9,161 nt of DNA from Flavobacteriales bacterium (GTDB lineage Bacteria; Bacteroidota; Bacteroidia; Flavobacteriales_D; Parvicellaceae): NCBI GenBank assembly GCA_015488785.1, contig WFNC01000108.1, positions 1 through 9,161 of the forward strand, given 5' to 3'. The stretch's first letter is position 1, and each line of letters opens with the position of its first letter. The notes beneath the pieces are model-generated. The model searched no databases. It saw only the letters and a program-made list of their open reading frames with translations, and was not told the origin of the DNA. This document shows, one piece after another, positions 1-6,383 of this stretch. The position numbers were made by a program, and so were the translations under genes.

Positions 1-277
1 AGGAGCGTTATTCCAAAAATAAGAGCGGATAATATGAGTGAGATTAAATTCATTAATTATTGTAAAATTAATAATAATTAATCTTTTAAACTAATTATAA
101 TTTAAAAATCTAAGTTTTACTGAAACGTATTGATACTCGTTTTGAATTAAAATTACGGTAAAGTATATTCAATGTACAAACAAATGTACAAGACAGACAA
201 TCATAAATAATATTTATAATGTTGCTTACTTTATCTAAATTGTACAGGAAGCATTGAAAACAAAGGGCTTTAAACGC
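1..277. other. Gene-free AT-rich stretch left of the tRNA
   Basis: I find no credible coding region on either strand here; the longest ATG-started frames are only tens of codons and the sequence is very AT-rich. It contains three copies of the palindromic hexamer TGTACA (173-178, 185-190, 241-246). The first two sit in a 9-bp direct repeat AATGTACAA (171-179 and 183-191). A 10-bp all-A/T inverted repeat lies at 52-61/73-82. No function can be assigned from sequence. It may include the promoter or tail of a gene outside the window. Confidence 0.5.
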
Positions 278-310
278 AAAACGCCCATTCCATAAGGAAT
301 GAGCGTTTTT
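278..310 (-). terminator. Intrinsic terminator downstream of tRNA-Arg
   Basis: Two near-perfect arms (278-291 and 296-309) form a 13-14 bp stem with one C/A mismatch and an ATAA tetraloop. It sits 7 bases past the 3' end of the minus-strand tRNA, so it probably ends the tRNA transcript. T-rich sequence flanks both sides: a run of six T on the plus strand and TTTT on the minus strand. It could therefore also stop plus-strand transcription entering from the left. Confidence 0.75.
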
Positions 311-316
311 TACAAG

Positions 317-390
317 TGAGCCAGAAAGGATTCGAACCTTTGACCGCCTCCTTAGAAGGGAGGTGCTCTATCCAGCTGAGCTACTGGCCC
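317..390 (-). tRNA. tRNA-Arg (anticodon TCT)
   Basis: Read on the minus strand, the 74 bases fold into a complete cloverleaf. The acceptor stem GGGCCAG/CTGGCTC has one G-U pair, and the discriminator base is A. The D stem is GCTC/GAGC, the anticodon stem CCTCC/GGAGG with loop CTTCTAA, and the T stem AAAGG/CCTTT with loop TTCGAAT. The anticodon TCT reads AGA/AGG arginine codons, and AGA is a frequent Arg codon in AT-rich genomes. The 3' CCA is not encoded and must be added after transcription. A -7-type box lies 15 bases upstream and a terminator hairpin just downstream, so this appears to be a single-gene unit. I see no sign of an integrated element at its 3' end. Confidence 0.97.
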
Positions 391-405
391 AGTAGTTAGC
401 GAGTG

Positions 406-413
406 CAAAAATA
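406..413 (-). promoter_or_regulatory. Promoter -7 box of tRNA-Arg
   Basis: Minus-strand TATTTTTG matches the Bacteroidota -7 consensus TAnnTTTG and ends 15 bases before the mature tRNA 5' end. No clear TTG -33 element is visible at the usual spacing, only T-rich sequence. Confidence 0.55.
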
Positions 414-430
414 AGTATATTTATTTAATT

Positions 431-466
431 AAAAAAGTTTTTTTCAAAATAAATTAAACTTTTTTT
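431..466 (-). terminator. Terminator of the PHP hydrolase gene
   Basis: A 10-bp inverted repeat, AAAAAAGTTT (431-440) and AAACTTTTTT (457-466), lies immediately past the stop codon of the 470-3157 gene. On the minus strand it ends in a run of T, as an intrinsic terminator would. Only one pair is G-C and the loop is long (16 bases), so it may be weak. Confidence 0.5.
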
Positions 467-469
467 TAT

Positions 470-3157
470 TTACTTTAATTTAATGATTGTTTCAAAAGCT
501 TCATAGTCTGCTACCGTAGCTTTAACTGTATAAACTCCTTTTGCTAAATCTAATATGTTTTGGGGTAATACAATTGTTTCTTCTCCTATAATGGGGTAGG
601 TCAATGAAGATACGATTTGCCCTAAGTCATTATAAAAATTTATTTTGACAGGTTGATCCGTTGGATTTTTTATTGTCAAGCTAACATTTCCTTCAAATGG
701 ATTAGGATAAACACTTAAACTAAATTCTGTAATTGGCTCTTCTGGATCTACTGGTACCGGAGGAATAACATCATATAAGGTTATCCAAATCGGATTGGAG
801 AATGAATGGTACTTGTCGTAAGTTGATCCGTAAATTGAACTAATAGCGGTATAGTCTTTTGTTGTTTGAATTTCTGCTCTTAGGTAAAAATAATTACTAT
901 CTGGTACAGTTGAATTTTGAAATATAGAGTCTAATATGTCGGTTAACAATAAATTGATATTGTTTGTTCCGCTAGTAGCCGTAATCGGCATTATTCTTTC
1001 AATTTCTCCTGTTTCGGTTCCTGCGATAAGTTTTAAGTAATTTATATTCCCAAATTCTGCAGTTGTTACATAATCAATGTTTAAATAATAGTCTTCGATA
1101 TTTAAGGTGTTTACAATTTTATCTTCGCCCATTAGTATTTCATTAGAAGCATTGTTTCCGTCTGAACTGATTCCTATAGTGACTATTGGACCATCAGAAA
1201 GACTGGTGTTTCCTTGATATAATGCTTTTAATATACCTTCTCCATTGTCTCCCATTCCCTCTGGACAATAAGCGATAGTGGTCAATTTACCAACAGCATT
1301 TGTATTTATAACGCCTACACTTCCAAAGTCATCGGTGTTCGAAAAGTTAAAAGAACCATGAGCATCTGCTCCGGCAGAAATGAAAAGTTTCCAGTTTTTG
1401 TAATCACTGTTTGCATTCTTATTGATTAACCCAAGCTTATTGGCTTGATTTACGATTTCTTGTCCTTGTCTAAATTTTTTCATGTGATGAGAGAGAGCAG
1501 TTGTATCAAATTCTGAAAAAGGAGTATCATTACCTCTAACATTCCAAGGGTCTAATTCCCCTAGAATACCTGATGTTGTTTCTCTTCCGTTTCTGACATT
1601 CCATATTTGCGCACCTACAAGACGGTCTTTCATTAGTTTTCCTGGTTCAGAAGATAGAATATCAGAAGTTGCGTTTACATCGTTACAAATTATATTTCCT
1701 CCTGTTTTTGGGAAATTATTTCCGTTGGCAGGGAATGTTGCTTCTCCAAAATTCCAAACATTTCCTCCTACTGGTATCGTTGGTAGTTTATCTGCTGTTG
1801 CAAAGGGATGAGCAGCATAAGAAAAACCATCTGTAATGGTCAATTTGTTGAGGACATCATCGATAAAAACATGAGTAGGAGTTAAATCTCCGTCTCCATC
1901 TCCTAAGAATTGTAAGCTAAATGGTGCTTTGTAACTAGGGTAAGCTAGCATGTGTACCAAATCTCCTGCGCCATTACTTGTAGATACTTCCTGCGCTGCT
2001 ACGACTTTAAAATCAGGATTTTGAGTATTGAGTTCTTGAACCATCGTTTGTATTTTAGCCCAATTGGTGTGTATGTTTCCTCCACCATAATTATCGTAGT
2101 CTGAAGTGTGATCTGTTGTGGTAAACCAATTTAGTCCAATTAGTTTTCCTGCTTCGATTGTCGCTTCTATCGGTAGTCCTGTTTCTGCACTGTTTTGAGT
2201 GAATAATGAATGTAAATGCGTGTCTCCTCTGTACCAATTTGTCATGGAAGGGAGGTCTTCATTTTGTCTAAAAATTCTAAGACCAATGAAATCATTACTG
2301 ATTGTATTATTTGAATATCCTATTTCCACTTCTACATCAATAATGTCTTCCATACCTTGTAATTCTGATGCTGGAATGTTAAAAGTAAAATACCAATATG
2401 CATGATCTGCTTCAACAAAGTCATCTCCAAAAAAATCGCTATCTTCATTAAAATCCATGGTGTAAGAATCAGAAGCAACAAAGCTTGAAAGCTTAAATTC
2501 TTGAATGTCTAACTGTGGATCGTTGGGAGATTTGCTTGAATACATCGATTTAAAAGCGGCGTCACTTATACTGTTGTATTTTAAAATTGGTCCGAAAGAA
2601 GCACTTGAAGCATTTTTAATTTTTATGTTAATGTAATCGATTTGTAAGGTGATAATCTGAACTTTATCAGCGTCATGTAAATAAAAGTGTACGGGAATGT
2701 CTCTTTCGTTTCCATTGTTGTCTAATTTTTTCATTCGCCATGGAGCATCTGCAAAAAATTCTGAAGCTAGGGTATTCGACTGTTTTGTTTCAAAGTTTGG
2801 AGAATCCCAACCGCCCCAATCGTTTCGTTTCCCAAATATTTTGGTGACTTCTATTTGTACAATGTCATTTTCTATGTTCATTAATTTTTTAGAAATTGTA
2901 AATTCACCTGCTACAAATTGAACGTTACTTTTTATTTCTTTTATTTCAATTAATTGCAATGGGTGATGATTTATTACGAGCTCTATTGCAATATTCGATA
3001 AGTTGGTTTGTTTGATGTTTTCGAATTGAAATTGATAGATGTAATTTTCTTCTGTTTCGATAATTTTTACATTTTCGATAGAAGCAAACTGACCTCTATG
3101 TGCAAAAAATGAAAGGGAAATAAATAAAAAGCTAACTAAGGAGACTACTTTAAACAT
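470..3157 (-). CDS. Secreted PHP-domain metal-dependent hydrolase with T9SS sorting domain
   Basis: This 895-residue protein begins with a signal peptide (about residues 1-19, likely cleaved after FFA). Residues 20-305 look like a beta-rich, family-specific N-terminal region. A PHP (polymerase and histidinol phosphatase) fold starts at about 306, with recognisable metal ligands: H314/H316 in GDTHLHS, D349/H350 in TTDH, E390, H402, H450 in AAHP, and D598/H600 in GADAH. About 150 residues separate the last two motifs, longer than in compact PHP enzymes. After a beta-rich stretch comes a proline-rich linker (799-810) and a type A Por-secretion-system sorting domain (from about 811, with LSVYPNPF and a terminal KGVYTVKA strand). 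The protein should therefore pass through T9SS to the surface or medium. PHP proteins cleave phosphoester or related bonds; the substrate cannot be read from sequence. The gene stands alone, with its own promoter and terminator. Confidence 0.9.
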   Translation of the reverse strand: MFKVVSLVSFLFISLSFFAHRGQFASIENVKIIETEENYIYQFQFENIKQTNLSNIAIELVINHHPLQLIEIKEIKSNVQFVAGEFTISKKLMNIENDIVQIEVTKIFGKRNDWGGWDSPNFETKQSNTLASEFFADAPWRMKKLDNNGNERDIPVHFYLHDADKVQIITLQIDYINIKIKNASSASFGPILKYNSISDAAFKSMYSSKSPNDPQLDIQEFKLSSFVASDSYTMDFNEDSDFFGDDFVEADHAYWYFTFNIPASELQGMEDIIDVEVEIGYSNNTISNDFIGLRIFRQNEDLPSMTNWYRGDTHLHSLFTQNSAETGLPIEATIEAGKLIGLNWFTTTDHTSDYDNYGGGNIHTNWAKIQTMVQELNTQNPDFKVVAAQEVSTSNGAGDLVHMLAYPSYKAPFSLQFLGDGDGDLTPTHVFIDDVLNKLTITDGFSYAAHPFATADKLPTIPVGGNVWNFGEATFPANGNNFPKTGGNIICNDVNATSDILSSEPGKLMKDRLVGAQIWNVRNGRETTSGILGELDPWNVRGNDTPFSEFDTTALSHHMKKFRQGQEIVNQANKLGLINKNANSDYKNWKLFISAGADAHGSFNFSNTDDFGSVGVINTNAVGKLTTIAYCPEGMGDNGEGILKALYQGNTSLSDGPIVTIGISSDGNNASNEILMGEDKIVNTLNIEDYYLNIDYVTTAEFGNINYLKLIAGTETGEIERIMPITATSGTNNINLLLTDILDSIFQNSTVPDSNYFYLRAEIQTTKDYTAISSIYGSTYDKYHSFSNPIWITLYDVIPPVPVDPEEPITEFSLSVYPNPFEGNVSLTIKNPTDQPVKINFYNDLGQIVSSLTYPIIGEETIVLPQNILDLAKGVYTVKATVADYEAFETIIKLK

Positions 3158-3192
3158 GGTAAGTGTGTATTAAATATAAATTTTGTAATAAA

Positions 3193-3200
3193 CAAAAATA
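3193..3200 (-). promoter_or_regulatory. Candidate promoter -7 box of the PHP hydrolase gene
   Basis: Minus-strand TATTTTTG (TAnnTTTG consensus) lies 35 bases upstream of the ATG at 3157, a reasonable leader length. I see no convincing TTG -33 partner at 17-23 bases, so the call rests on the -7 box and its position. Confidence 0.45.
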
Positions 3201-3266
3201 CAAAAAAAATAGTTAGTATTTGTTAAAATGAATACTAAATGTCTTATCGAATACTATTTATTTTCC

Positions 3267-3411
3267 TTGCGTTAGGAATAGTAGTGGTAGCTTTTTGGAT
3301 TGTGACTTAGTTTAACTTTGGAGAAAAGAGCGATTTTATGAGCTCCTTTTTGCCTTAGTTAAACTTGGTTTCAATCCAAAAACTACAAGCGAATAGTCCG
3401 TTAAAACGCCC
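3267..3411 (+). ncRNA. Structured intergenic element, copy 1 (flavobacterial repeat or RNA type)
   Basis: The element starts with TTGCGTTAGG, continues through GTGGTAGC and ends with AGCGAATAGTCCG...AACGCCC. Between these ends is a nested hairpin. The outer stem TTTTTGGATTG/CAATCCAAAAA (3292-3302 with 3372-3382) has 11 perfect pairs. A symmetric 7/7-base interior loop follows. The inner stem is GTTTAAC/GTTAAAC (3310-3316 with 3358-3364), and there may be an apical GGAG/CTCC stem (3320-3323 with 3343-3346). A second copy with the same end motifs but a different hairpin sequence lies at 4371-4461 on the other strand. From memory, elements with these ends are scattered through flavobacterial intergenic regions; whether they are RNA genes, 3'-end structures or mobile repeats I cannot tell. 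The strand follows the orientation of the motif and is not proof of transcription. Confidence 0.5.
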
Positions 3412-3454
3412 AAATAAACCCAAAAAGAGAAGTCTTATTATTACGTATTATAAT

Positions 3455-3486
3455 TTGCTTATTTTCTTAAAATTTGTCTATTTTTG
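3455..3486 (+). promoter_or_regulatory. Promoter of the DUF4359-like/cyclophilin operon
   Basis: TTG (3455-3457) and TATTTTTG (3479-3486) are 21 bases apart, fitting the Bacteroidota layout TTG-N(17-23)-TAnnTTTG. Transcription would start near 3491-3494, leaving a leader of only about 10 bases before the ATG at 3501. This argues against the in-frame TTG at 3474 as the start codon, because that codon lies upstream of the predicted transcription start. Confidence 0.65.
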
Positions 3487-3500
3487 CAAGAAAAAAGAAA

Positions 3501-3824
3501 ATGAAAAAGTTGATTATTTTTATTGTAATTATAGCTGTAGCCTTGTTTTTGACCAAACCATCTGACCCCGATTTTGATGCGTATATCAAAAATTATATCG
3601 AAGGGCGAGTTTCTAATCATGAGCAAAAGCAATCGGTATTTAAAAACATATTGGGTGCTATGACAGCTGAGTTGGGGAGTGTTTTGACCAAAGAATTGAC
3701 AAAAAAAGAAGATTATTACTTGTTTACGATTTATGAAATTAATTTAGACAAAGAAGAACCGTATAAATTCGTGGGAATCGCAAAAAACTTTTTACCTTTG
3801 CAAACTGAAGAACCATTTAAATAA
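3501..3824 (+). CDS. Small membrane-anchored DUF4359-like protein
   Basis: The 107-residue protein has an N-terminal hydrophobic segment (about residues 3-17, LIIFIVIIAVALFLT). It is followed directly by a TKPSDPDFDAYIKNYIEG stretch and a mainly helical, charged region, then a beta-type C-terminus (YYLFTIYEINLD, then YKFVGIAKNFLPL). A TxPs..dF..Y start after a signal anchor, together with an 'iY.....yk.iGi...F' C-terminus, resembles the DUF4359 family; this is recalled, not searched. The ATG at 3501 is preferred to the in-frame TTG at 3474 because a -7 promoter box covers 3479-3486. It is probably a single-pass inner-membrane protein facing the periplasm, with unknown function. The cyclophilin gene follows after 16 bases, so the two are very likely cotranscribed. 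Confidence 0.8.
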   Translation: MKKLIIFIVIIAVALFLTKPSDPDFDAYIKNYIEGRVSNHEQKQSVFKNILGAMTAELGSVLTKELTKKEDYYLFTIYEINLDKEEPYKFVGIAKNFLPLQTEEPFK

Positions 3825-3840
3825 AAATTAAAAAATAGAT

Positions 3841-4272
3841 ATGAAAAAAGCAATTATACATACAGAAAAAGGAGATATGACGGTAGAGTTATATGAAAAA
3901 GACGCTCCAAAAACAGTTGAAAACTTCGAGAAATTAATCAAAAAAGGATTTTACAATGGATTGAATTTTCACAGAGTGTTGCCTGATTTTGTAATTCAAG
4001 GAGGGTGCCCAGACGGAACAGGAGCAGGAGGCCCAGGATATTCTATCGACTGCGAATTGGACGGAGACAACCAATATCACGACAGAGGAGTTTTGTCTAT
4101 GGCGCATGCAGGAAGAAACACGGGAGGATCTCAATTTTTTATCTGCCACAGTAGAAATAATACAGCTCACTTGGACGGAAACCACACTTGTTTTGGTAAA
4201 GTTATTGAAGGATTAGATGTAATAGACGAAATTAGAGAAGGTAACAAAATTAACAGTATAGAAATGGTTTAA
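3841..4272 (+). CDS. Peptidyl-prolyl cis-trans isomerase, cyclophilin type
   Basis: The 143-residue single-domain cyclophilin has all the usual signatures: [19 protein letters not shown] with the catalytic-loop FHRV (residues 43-46), [23 protein letters not shown] near residue 87, the GSQFFI strand, and [15 protein letters not shown] near the end. The conserved Arg of FHRV and the QFF motif are intact. It catalyses isomerisation of Xaa-Pro bonds during folding. No signal peptide is present, so it should act in the cytoplasm, like short PpiB-type enzymes. The Trp that confers cyclosporin binding in human CypA is replaced by His (TAHLDG), common in bacterial members. It is the second gene after the DUF4359-like gene and is followed by a strong terminator. 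Several cyclophilin paralogues are usual in this group, so I leave the symbol blank. Confidence 0.95.
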   Translation: MKKAIIHTEKGDMTVELYEKDAPKTVENFEKLIKKGFYNGLNFHRVLPDFVIQGGCPDGTGAGGPGYSIDCELDGDNQYHDRGVLSMAHAGRNTGGSQFFICHSRNNTAHLDGNHTCFGKVIEGLDVIDEIREGNKINSIEMV

Positions 4273-4294
4273 TACCGTTTTGCAATTAAATATT

Positions 4295-4328
4295 AAAAGC
4301 GATGTTCTTAGGAATGTCGCTTTTTTTT
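4295..4328 (+). terminator. Terminator of the cyclophilin operon
   Basis: A 13-bp stem (4295-4307 with 4312-4324, two G-U pairs) closes a TTAG-type loop and runs into eight T. It starts 22 bases after the stop codon of the cyclophilin gene, a textbook intrinsic terminator. Confidence 0.9.
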
Positions 4329-4370
4329 GTTCATGTTTTTTTTCTTGAAGTTGTTCTAAAAATTGTTTTT

Positions 4371-4461
4371 GGGCGTTCGAGCGGGCTGTCCGCACTCGCT
4401 TTTTTAGTTTTTTCTAAAAAACTAAAAAGAGCTCAAACAATTGCTACCATCCCTAACGCAA
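4371..4461 (-). ncRNA. Structured intergenic element, copy 2
   Basis: Read on the minus strand it begins TTGCGTTAGGGATGGTAGC and ends AGCCCG...AACGCCC, the same end motifs as 3267-3411. The middle is a perfect 13-bp A/T-rich hairpin (arms 4401-4413 and 4416-4428). Next to it is a second, GC-rich hairpin: CGA+GCGG (4379-4385) pairs with CCGC+TCG (4391-4399) across a 2-base bulge. The element lies 70 bases past the stop of the SDR gene (4532) on the same strand. It could therefore be carried in that gene's 3' untranslated region or act as its transcript end. It is shorter than copy 1 because the central hairpin is smaller. Confidence 0.5.
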
Positions 4462-4531
4462 AATAGAGGGGAATTTATTTAATCAATACCAATTAAATAA
4501 TGAAATGCAATATATAAATAGTTTTAGAGAA

Positions 4532-5443
4532 TTAGTTACTCAAATCTTCCAAAGCTAAATCTATATCGGTGAATAGAAAATTAAAATTGTGGTCTAATAG
4601 TATTTTAGGCGAAACCCACCTGCTTTTCAATATTAATTCGGGTTCTGTTCTAATCATAAATGCTCCAATTTTTAAGAACCATTTTGGTTGTGGTAATCCA
4701 AAATTATAAGCTAAAGAATTTCTCAAAGATTTCATAAAACGAGCATTATCGATATTGGAAGGAGCGGTTGTATTTATACTTCCATTTATGTTTTTGTTCT
4801 CAATTGTAAAATCTACGATTCTTAAGAAATCTTGTAAATGCAACCAAGCAAATTTTTGATTTCCATCGCCTTGTTTTCCTCCCAAATAAAAACGAACCAA
4901 GTTGGATAAAACAGGGTAAACCCCTCCGTTTTTCCCAAGAACTAATGAAGTTCTTAATGCTACTTTTCTTGTTTGTTTGGTGTCGAATTTGTAAAATTCA
5001 TTCTCCCAGTTTTTGGCAATAGAAATCGAGAAGTCGTCGCCCATTTCTCCGTTGGCTTCGGTCATTATTTTATCTTCAGAATGTCTGTATATTGTTGCTG
5101 TACTGGCGTTAATCCAAAGTAGAGGAGGAGTGGCGCTGTTTTCTATGACTTTGCCAATCGCTCGAGTAGAATCTATCCTCGAACTCATAATCAACTTTTT
5201 GTTTTTGTTGGTGTATCTACAATCTACAGATTTTCCTGTCAGGTTGATTACGACATCAGCTTCGTCAATCCATTTTATCCAACTTCCATGTCGTTTTGCA
5301 TCCCAATTTTCATAGATTATACCATTCTTTAGTTTGCTTTCTTTTCTGGTCAATATAATTATTTTATGTCCTTTTTTTAAGAAGTGTTGAGCTAAATTCT
5401 TACCTAAAAAGCCTGTTCCTCCTGCAATTAATATCGTTTTCAT
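4532..5443 (-). CDS. TIGR01777-family (YfcH-like) NAD(P)-dependent SDR oxidoreductase
   Basis: The 303 residues match the usual length of this extended-SDR family. The Rossmann cofactor loop GGTGFLG (8-14) is near the N-terminus. Family landmarks follow in order: NLTGKSV (67-73), SSRIDSTRAI (87-96), NASTATIY (112-119), RTSLVLG (164-170), GGKQGDGNQKFAWLHLQD (188-205) and a C-terminal DUF1731-like segment (KSRWVSPKILLDHNFNF, about 273-289). It is cytoplasmic; the substrate is unknown for the family. A clear YxxxK catalytic pair is not obvious after the ASTATIY strand, and this family departs from classical SDRs there. It is the last gene of the run that begins with the GbsR-type regulator. A 93-base gap containing a perfect 14-bp hairpin separates it from the upstream membrane gene. 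I see no -7 box in that gap, which favours cotranscription. Confidence 0.92.
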   Translation of the reverse strand: MKTILIAGGTGFLGKNLAQHFLKKGHKIIILTRKESKLKNGIIYENWDAKRHGSWIKWIDEADVVINLTGKSVDCRYTNKNKKLIMSSRIDSTRAIGKVIENSATPPLLWINASTATIYRHSEDKIMTEANGEMGDDFSISIAKNWENEFYKFDTKQTRKVALRTSLVLGKNGGVYPVLSNLVRFYLGGKQGDGNQKFAWLHLQDFLRIVDFTIENKNINGSINTTAPSNIDNARFMKSLRNSLAYNFGLPQPKWFLKIGAFMIRTEPELILKSRWVSPKILLDHNFNFLFTDIDLALEDLSN

Positions 5444-5460
5444 AATGTTTGTTTTAGTTT

Positions 5461-5491
5461 ATGACGCTCCAAAATAATTTTGGAGCGTCAT
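5461..5491 (-). terminator. Perfect 14-bp hairpin between the membrane gene and the SDR gene
   Basis: Arms 5461-5474 and 5478-5491 (core GACGCTCC/GGAGCGTC plus AAAA/TTTT) pair perfectly around a 3-base loop. The position, 45 bases after the stop of the 5537-5938 gene, suits a terminator. However, no T run follows on the minus strand (AAACTAAAAC), so termination may be partial. It might instead set the expression ratio within the operon or protect an mRNA end. Confidence 0.45.
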
Positions 5492-5536
5492 TATATCAAT
5501 TTATTTGGTATTAGTCTTAGAAGTTGAAATAATGTC

Positions 5537-5938
5537 TTAATAAATAATTTTTTCTTCGTTGAAATCATCTGTTGGTTTTTCTCGATTCAACTTAGCTGCT
5601 TTTTTTCCTCTAAAAAACAAGTAAAGGTTCAAGAAAAGCATGATGCCAAGATAGATGGAAAAACCGCCAATTTTTTGACTCAGTATTTCGATTAAACTTT
5701 GATAGCCTGCAACCGATTTGTATATTCTTAGAATCCAAAGTGCAAAACCAATATTGAACAAATAAAATCCAACTTCAAATAGTTTATTGGTTGCCAATGC
5801 AATTTCTTCTCGTTGATTAAAAATATCGAGCATAAATACCTTTCCATTTTTAAATAGAATATGTGCAACATATAAAGTTAACGATATACTGATTGACAAA
5901 TAGATTAGGTAGGCAGGTACGATTAGTGAATTTCCCAT
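5537..5938 (-). CDS. Three-helix membrane protein of unknown function, paralogue 2
   Basis: I do not recognise this 133-residue protein. Three hydrophobic segments are evident (about residues 5-29, 53-72 and 91-109), followed by a charged cytoplasmic-looking tail (RGKKAAKLNREKPTDDFNEEK). It aligns without gaps to the product of the preceding gene at an offset of two residues, sharing KNGxV, DIF/EIF, NKL, GxYLxNxG, LIxIxSxKxG and IMxFxN. The frame stays open to 6091. The ATG at 5938 is chosen because it gives the same start as the paralogue relative to the first helix and leaves a 5-base gap to the preceding stop. An upstream start would overlap that gene heavily and add a non-hydrophobic leader. 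It belongs to the GbsR-regulated run. A small integral inner-membrane protein is the safe description. Confidence 0.8.
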   Translation of the reverse strand: MGNSLIVPAYLIYLSISISLTLYVAHILFKNGKVFMLDIFNQREEIALATNKLFEVGFYLFNIGFALWILRIYKSVAGYQSLIEILSQKIGGFSIYLGIMLFLNLYLFFRGKKAAKLNREKPTDDFNEEKIIY

Positions 5939-5943
5939 GATGT

Positions 5944-6300
5944 TTAGTTTTTTATGGTTTGTGTTTTTCGACTCAAAAGATATAAGCCGATTAAGTTTAT
6001 AAAATGCATTATTGCAAGTAGAATAAGTAATGAACCTAGTTTGTGACTTACAATTTTTATTAATCCTTCGGTAGTGGTTATGTTTTCCCAAAAGGTGATG
6101 GTTAAAGCGGCTTTACCTAAGTTTACAAGGTAATAACCAATTAGTAATAGTTTGTTTAGCGTTTGTACATAGGCTGTTTGGTTTTTAAAGATTTCGTGTA
6201 AATATACTTCTCCGTTTTTGTAGAATATCCATCCCAATTTTATGGTGACATAAAAACTAATGGAGAGAAATAAGATATAGCTTGTTATGTTATAGTGCAT
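5944..6300 (-). CDS. Three-helix membrane protein of unknown function, paralogue 1
   Basis: I do not recognise this 118-residue protein. Predicted membrane segments lie at about residues 7-27, 50-69 and 88-109. The loop after helix 1 (YKNGEVYLHEIFKN) and the motifs NKLLLIGYYLVNLG and LIKIVSHKLG are matched in the same positions by the next gene, so the pair is a tandem duplication that has since diverged considerably. A short basic tail (SRKTQTIKN) suggests a cytoplasmic C-terminus. The start ATG lies 14 bases downstream of a palindrome that is repeated upstream of the regulator gene, so expression is probably controlled by the GbsR-type protein. Nothing here shows a catalytic or cofactor site; a sensor, transport subunit or envelope scaffold are all possible. 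Confidence 0.8.
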   Translation of the reverse strand: MHYNITSYILFLSISFYVTIKLGWIFYKNGEVYLHEIFKNQTAYVQTLNKLLLIGYYLVNLGKAALTITFWENITTTEGLIKIVSHKLGSLLILLAIMHFINLIGLYLLSRKTQTIKN

Positions 6301-6314
6301 TATTGTATTTTTAG

Positions 6315-6344
6315 AACTTTCAGTAATTTATGAAAGTTTATTTT
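6315..6344 (-). promoter_or_regulatory. Candidate GbsR operator 1 (before the membrane genes)
   Basis: The palindrome AACTTTCA-N8-TGAAAGTT (6315-6338) sits 14 bases before the start codon at 6300, in the gap after the regulator gene. The 30 bases 6315-6344 match 6922-6951 at 27 positions; the three differences fall together in the central spacer. Repressor binding here would block an internal promoter or transcription leaving the regulator gene. No canonical TAnnTTTG box is visible next to it. Confidence 0.65.
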
Positions 6345-6383
6345 CAAAAAAAACAGAATTTAATCTGCTGTATTGTTTTTTCT

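Noticed and set aside
52..82. 10-bp inverted repeat ATTAATTATT / AATAATTAAT
   Set aside because: It consists only of A and T in a very AT-rich stretch with no neighbouring gene, so it is expected by chance.
3474..3500. Alternative TTG start giving a 116-residue DUF4359-like protein
   Set aside because: The promoter -7 box TATTTTTG lies inside this extension, and the ATG at 3501 places the hydrophobic segment at the usual N-terminal position.
3365..3565. 66-codon plus-strand frame before and over the DUF4359-like gene start
   Set aside because: It is in another frame from the real gene, covers the structured element's 3' half and the promoter, and shows no protein-like pattern.
4213..4395. 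60-codon minus-strand reading frame starting MRTARSNAQKQF
   Set aside because: It runs through the structured element, the cyclophilin terminator and the antisense of the cyclophilin 3' end; its composition is explained by those features.
4475..4500. 9-bp inverted repeat TTATTTAAT / ATTAAATAA after the SDR gene
   Set aside because: The stem has no G-C pair and no clean T run, so it is too weak to call as a terminator; the nearby structured element is a better candidate for the transcript end.
5013..5315. 100-codon plus-strand frame inside the SDR gene
   Set aside because: It is antisense to a well-supported conserved enzyme and has no recognisable domain.
5939..6091. N-terminal extension of the second membrane paralogue to 6091
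   Set aside because: The extension overlaps the preceding gene by about 150 bases in another frame and has no counterpart in the paralogue, while the ATG at 5938 fits the alignment.
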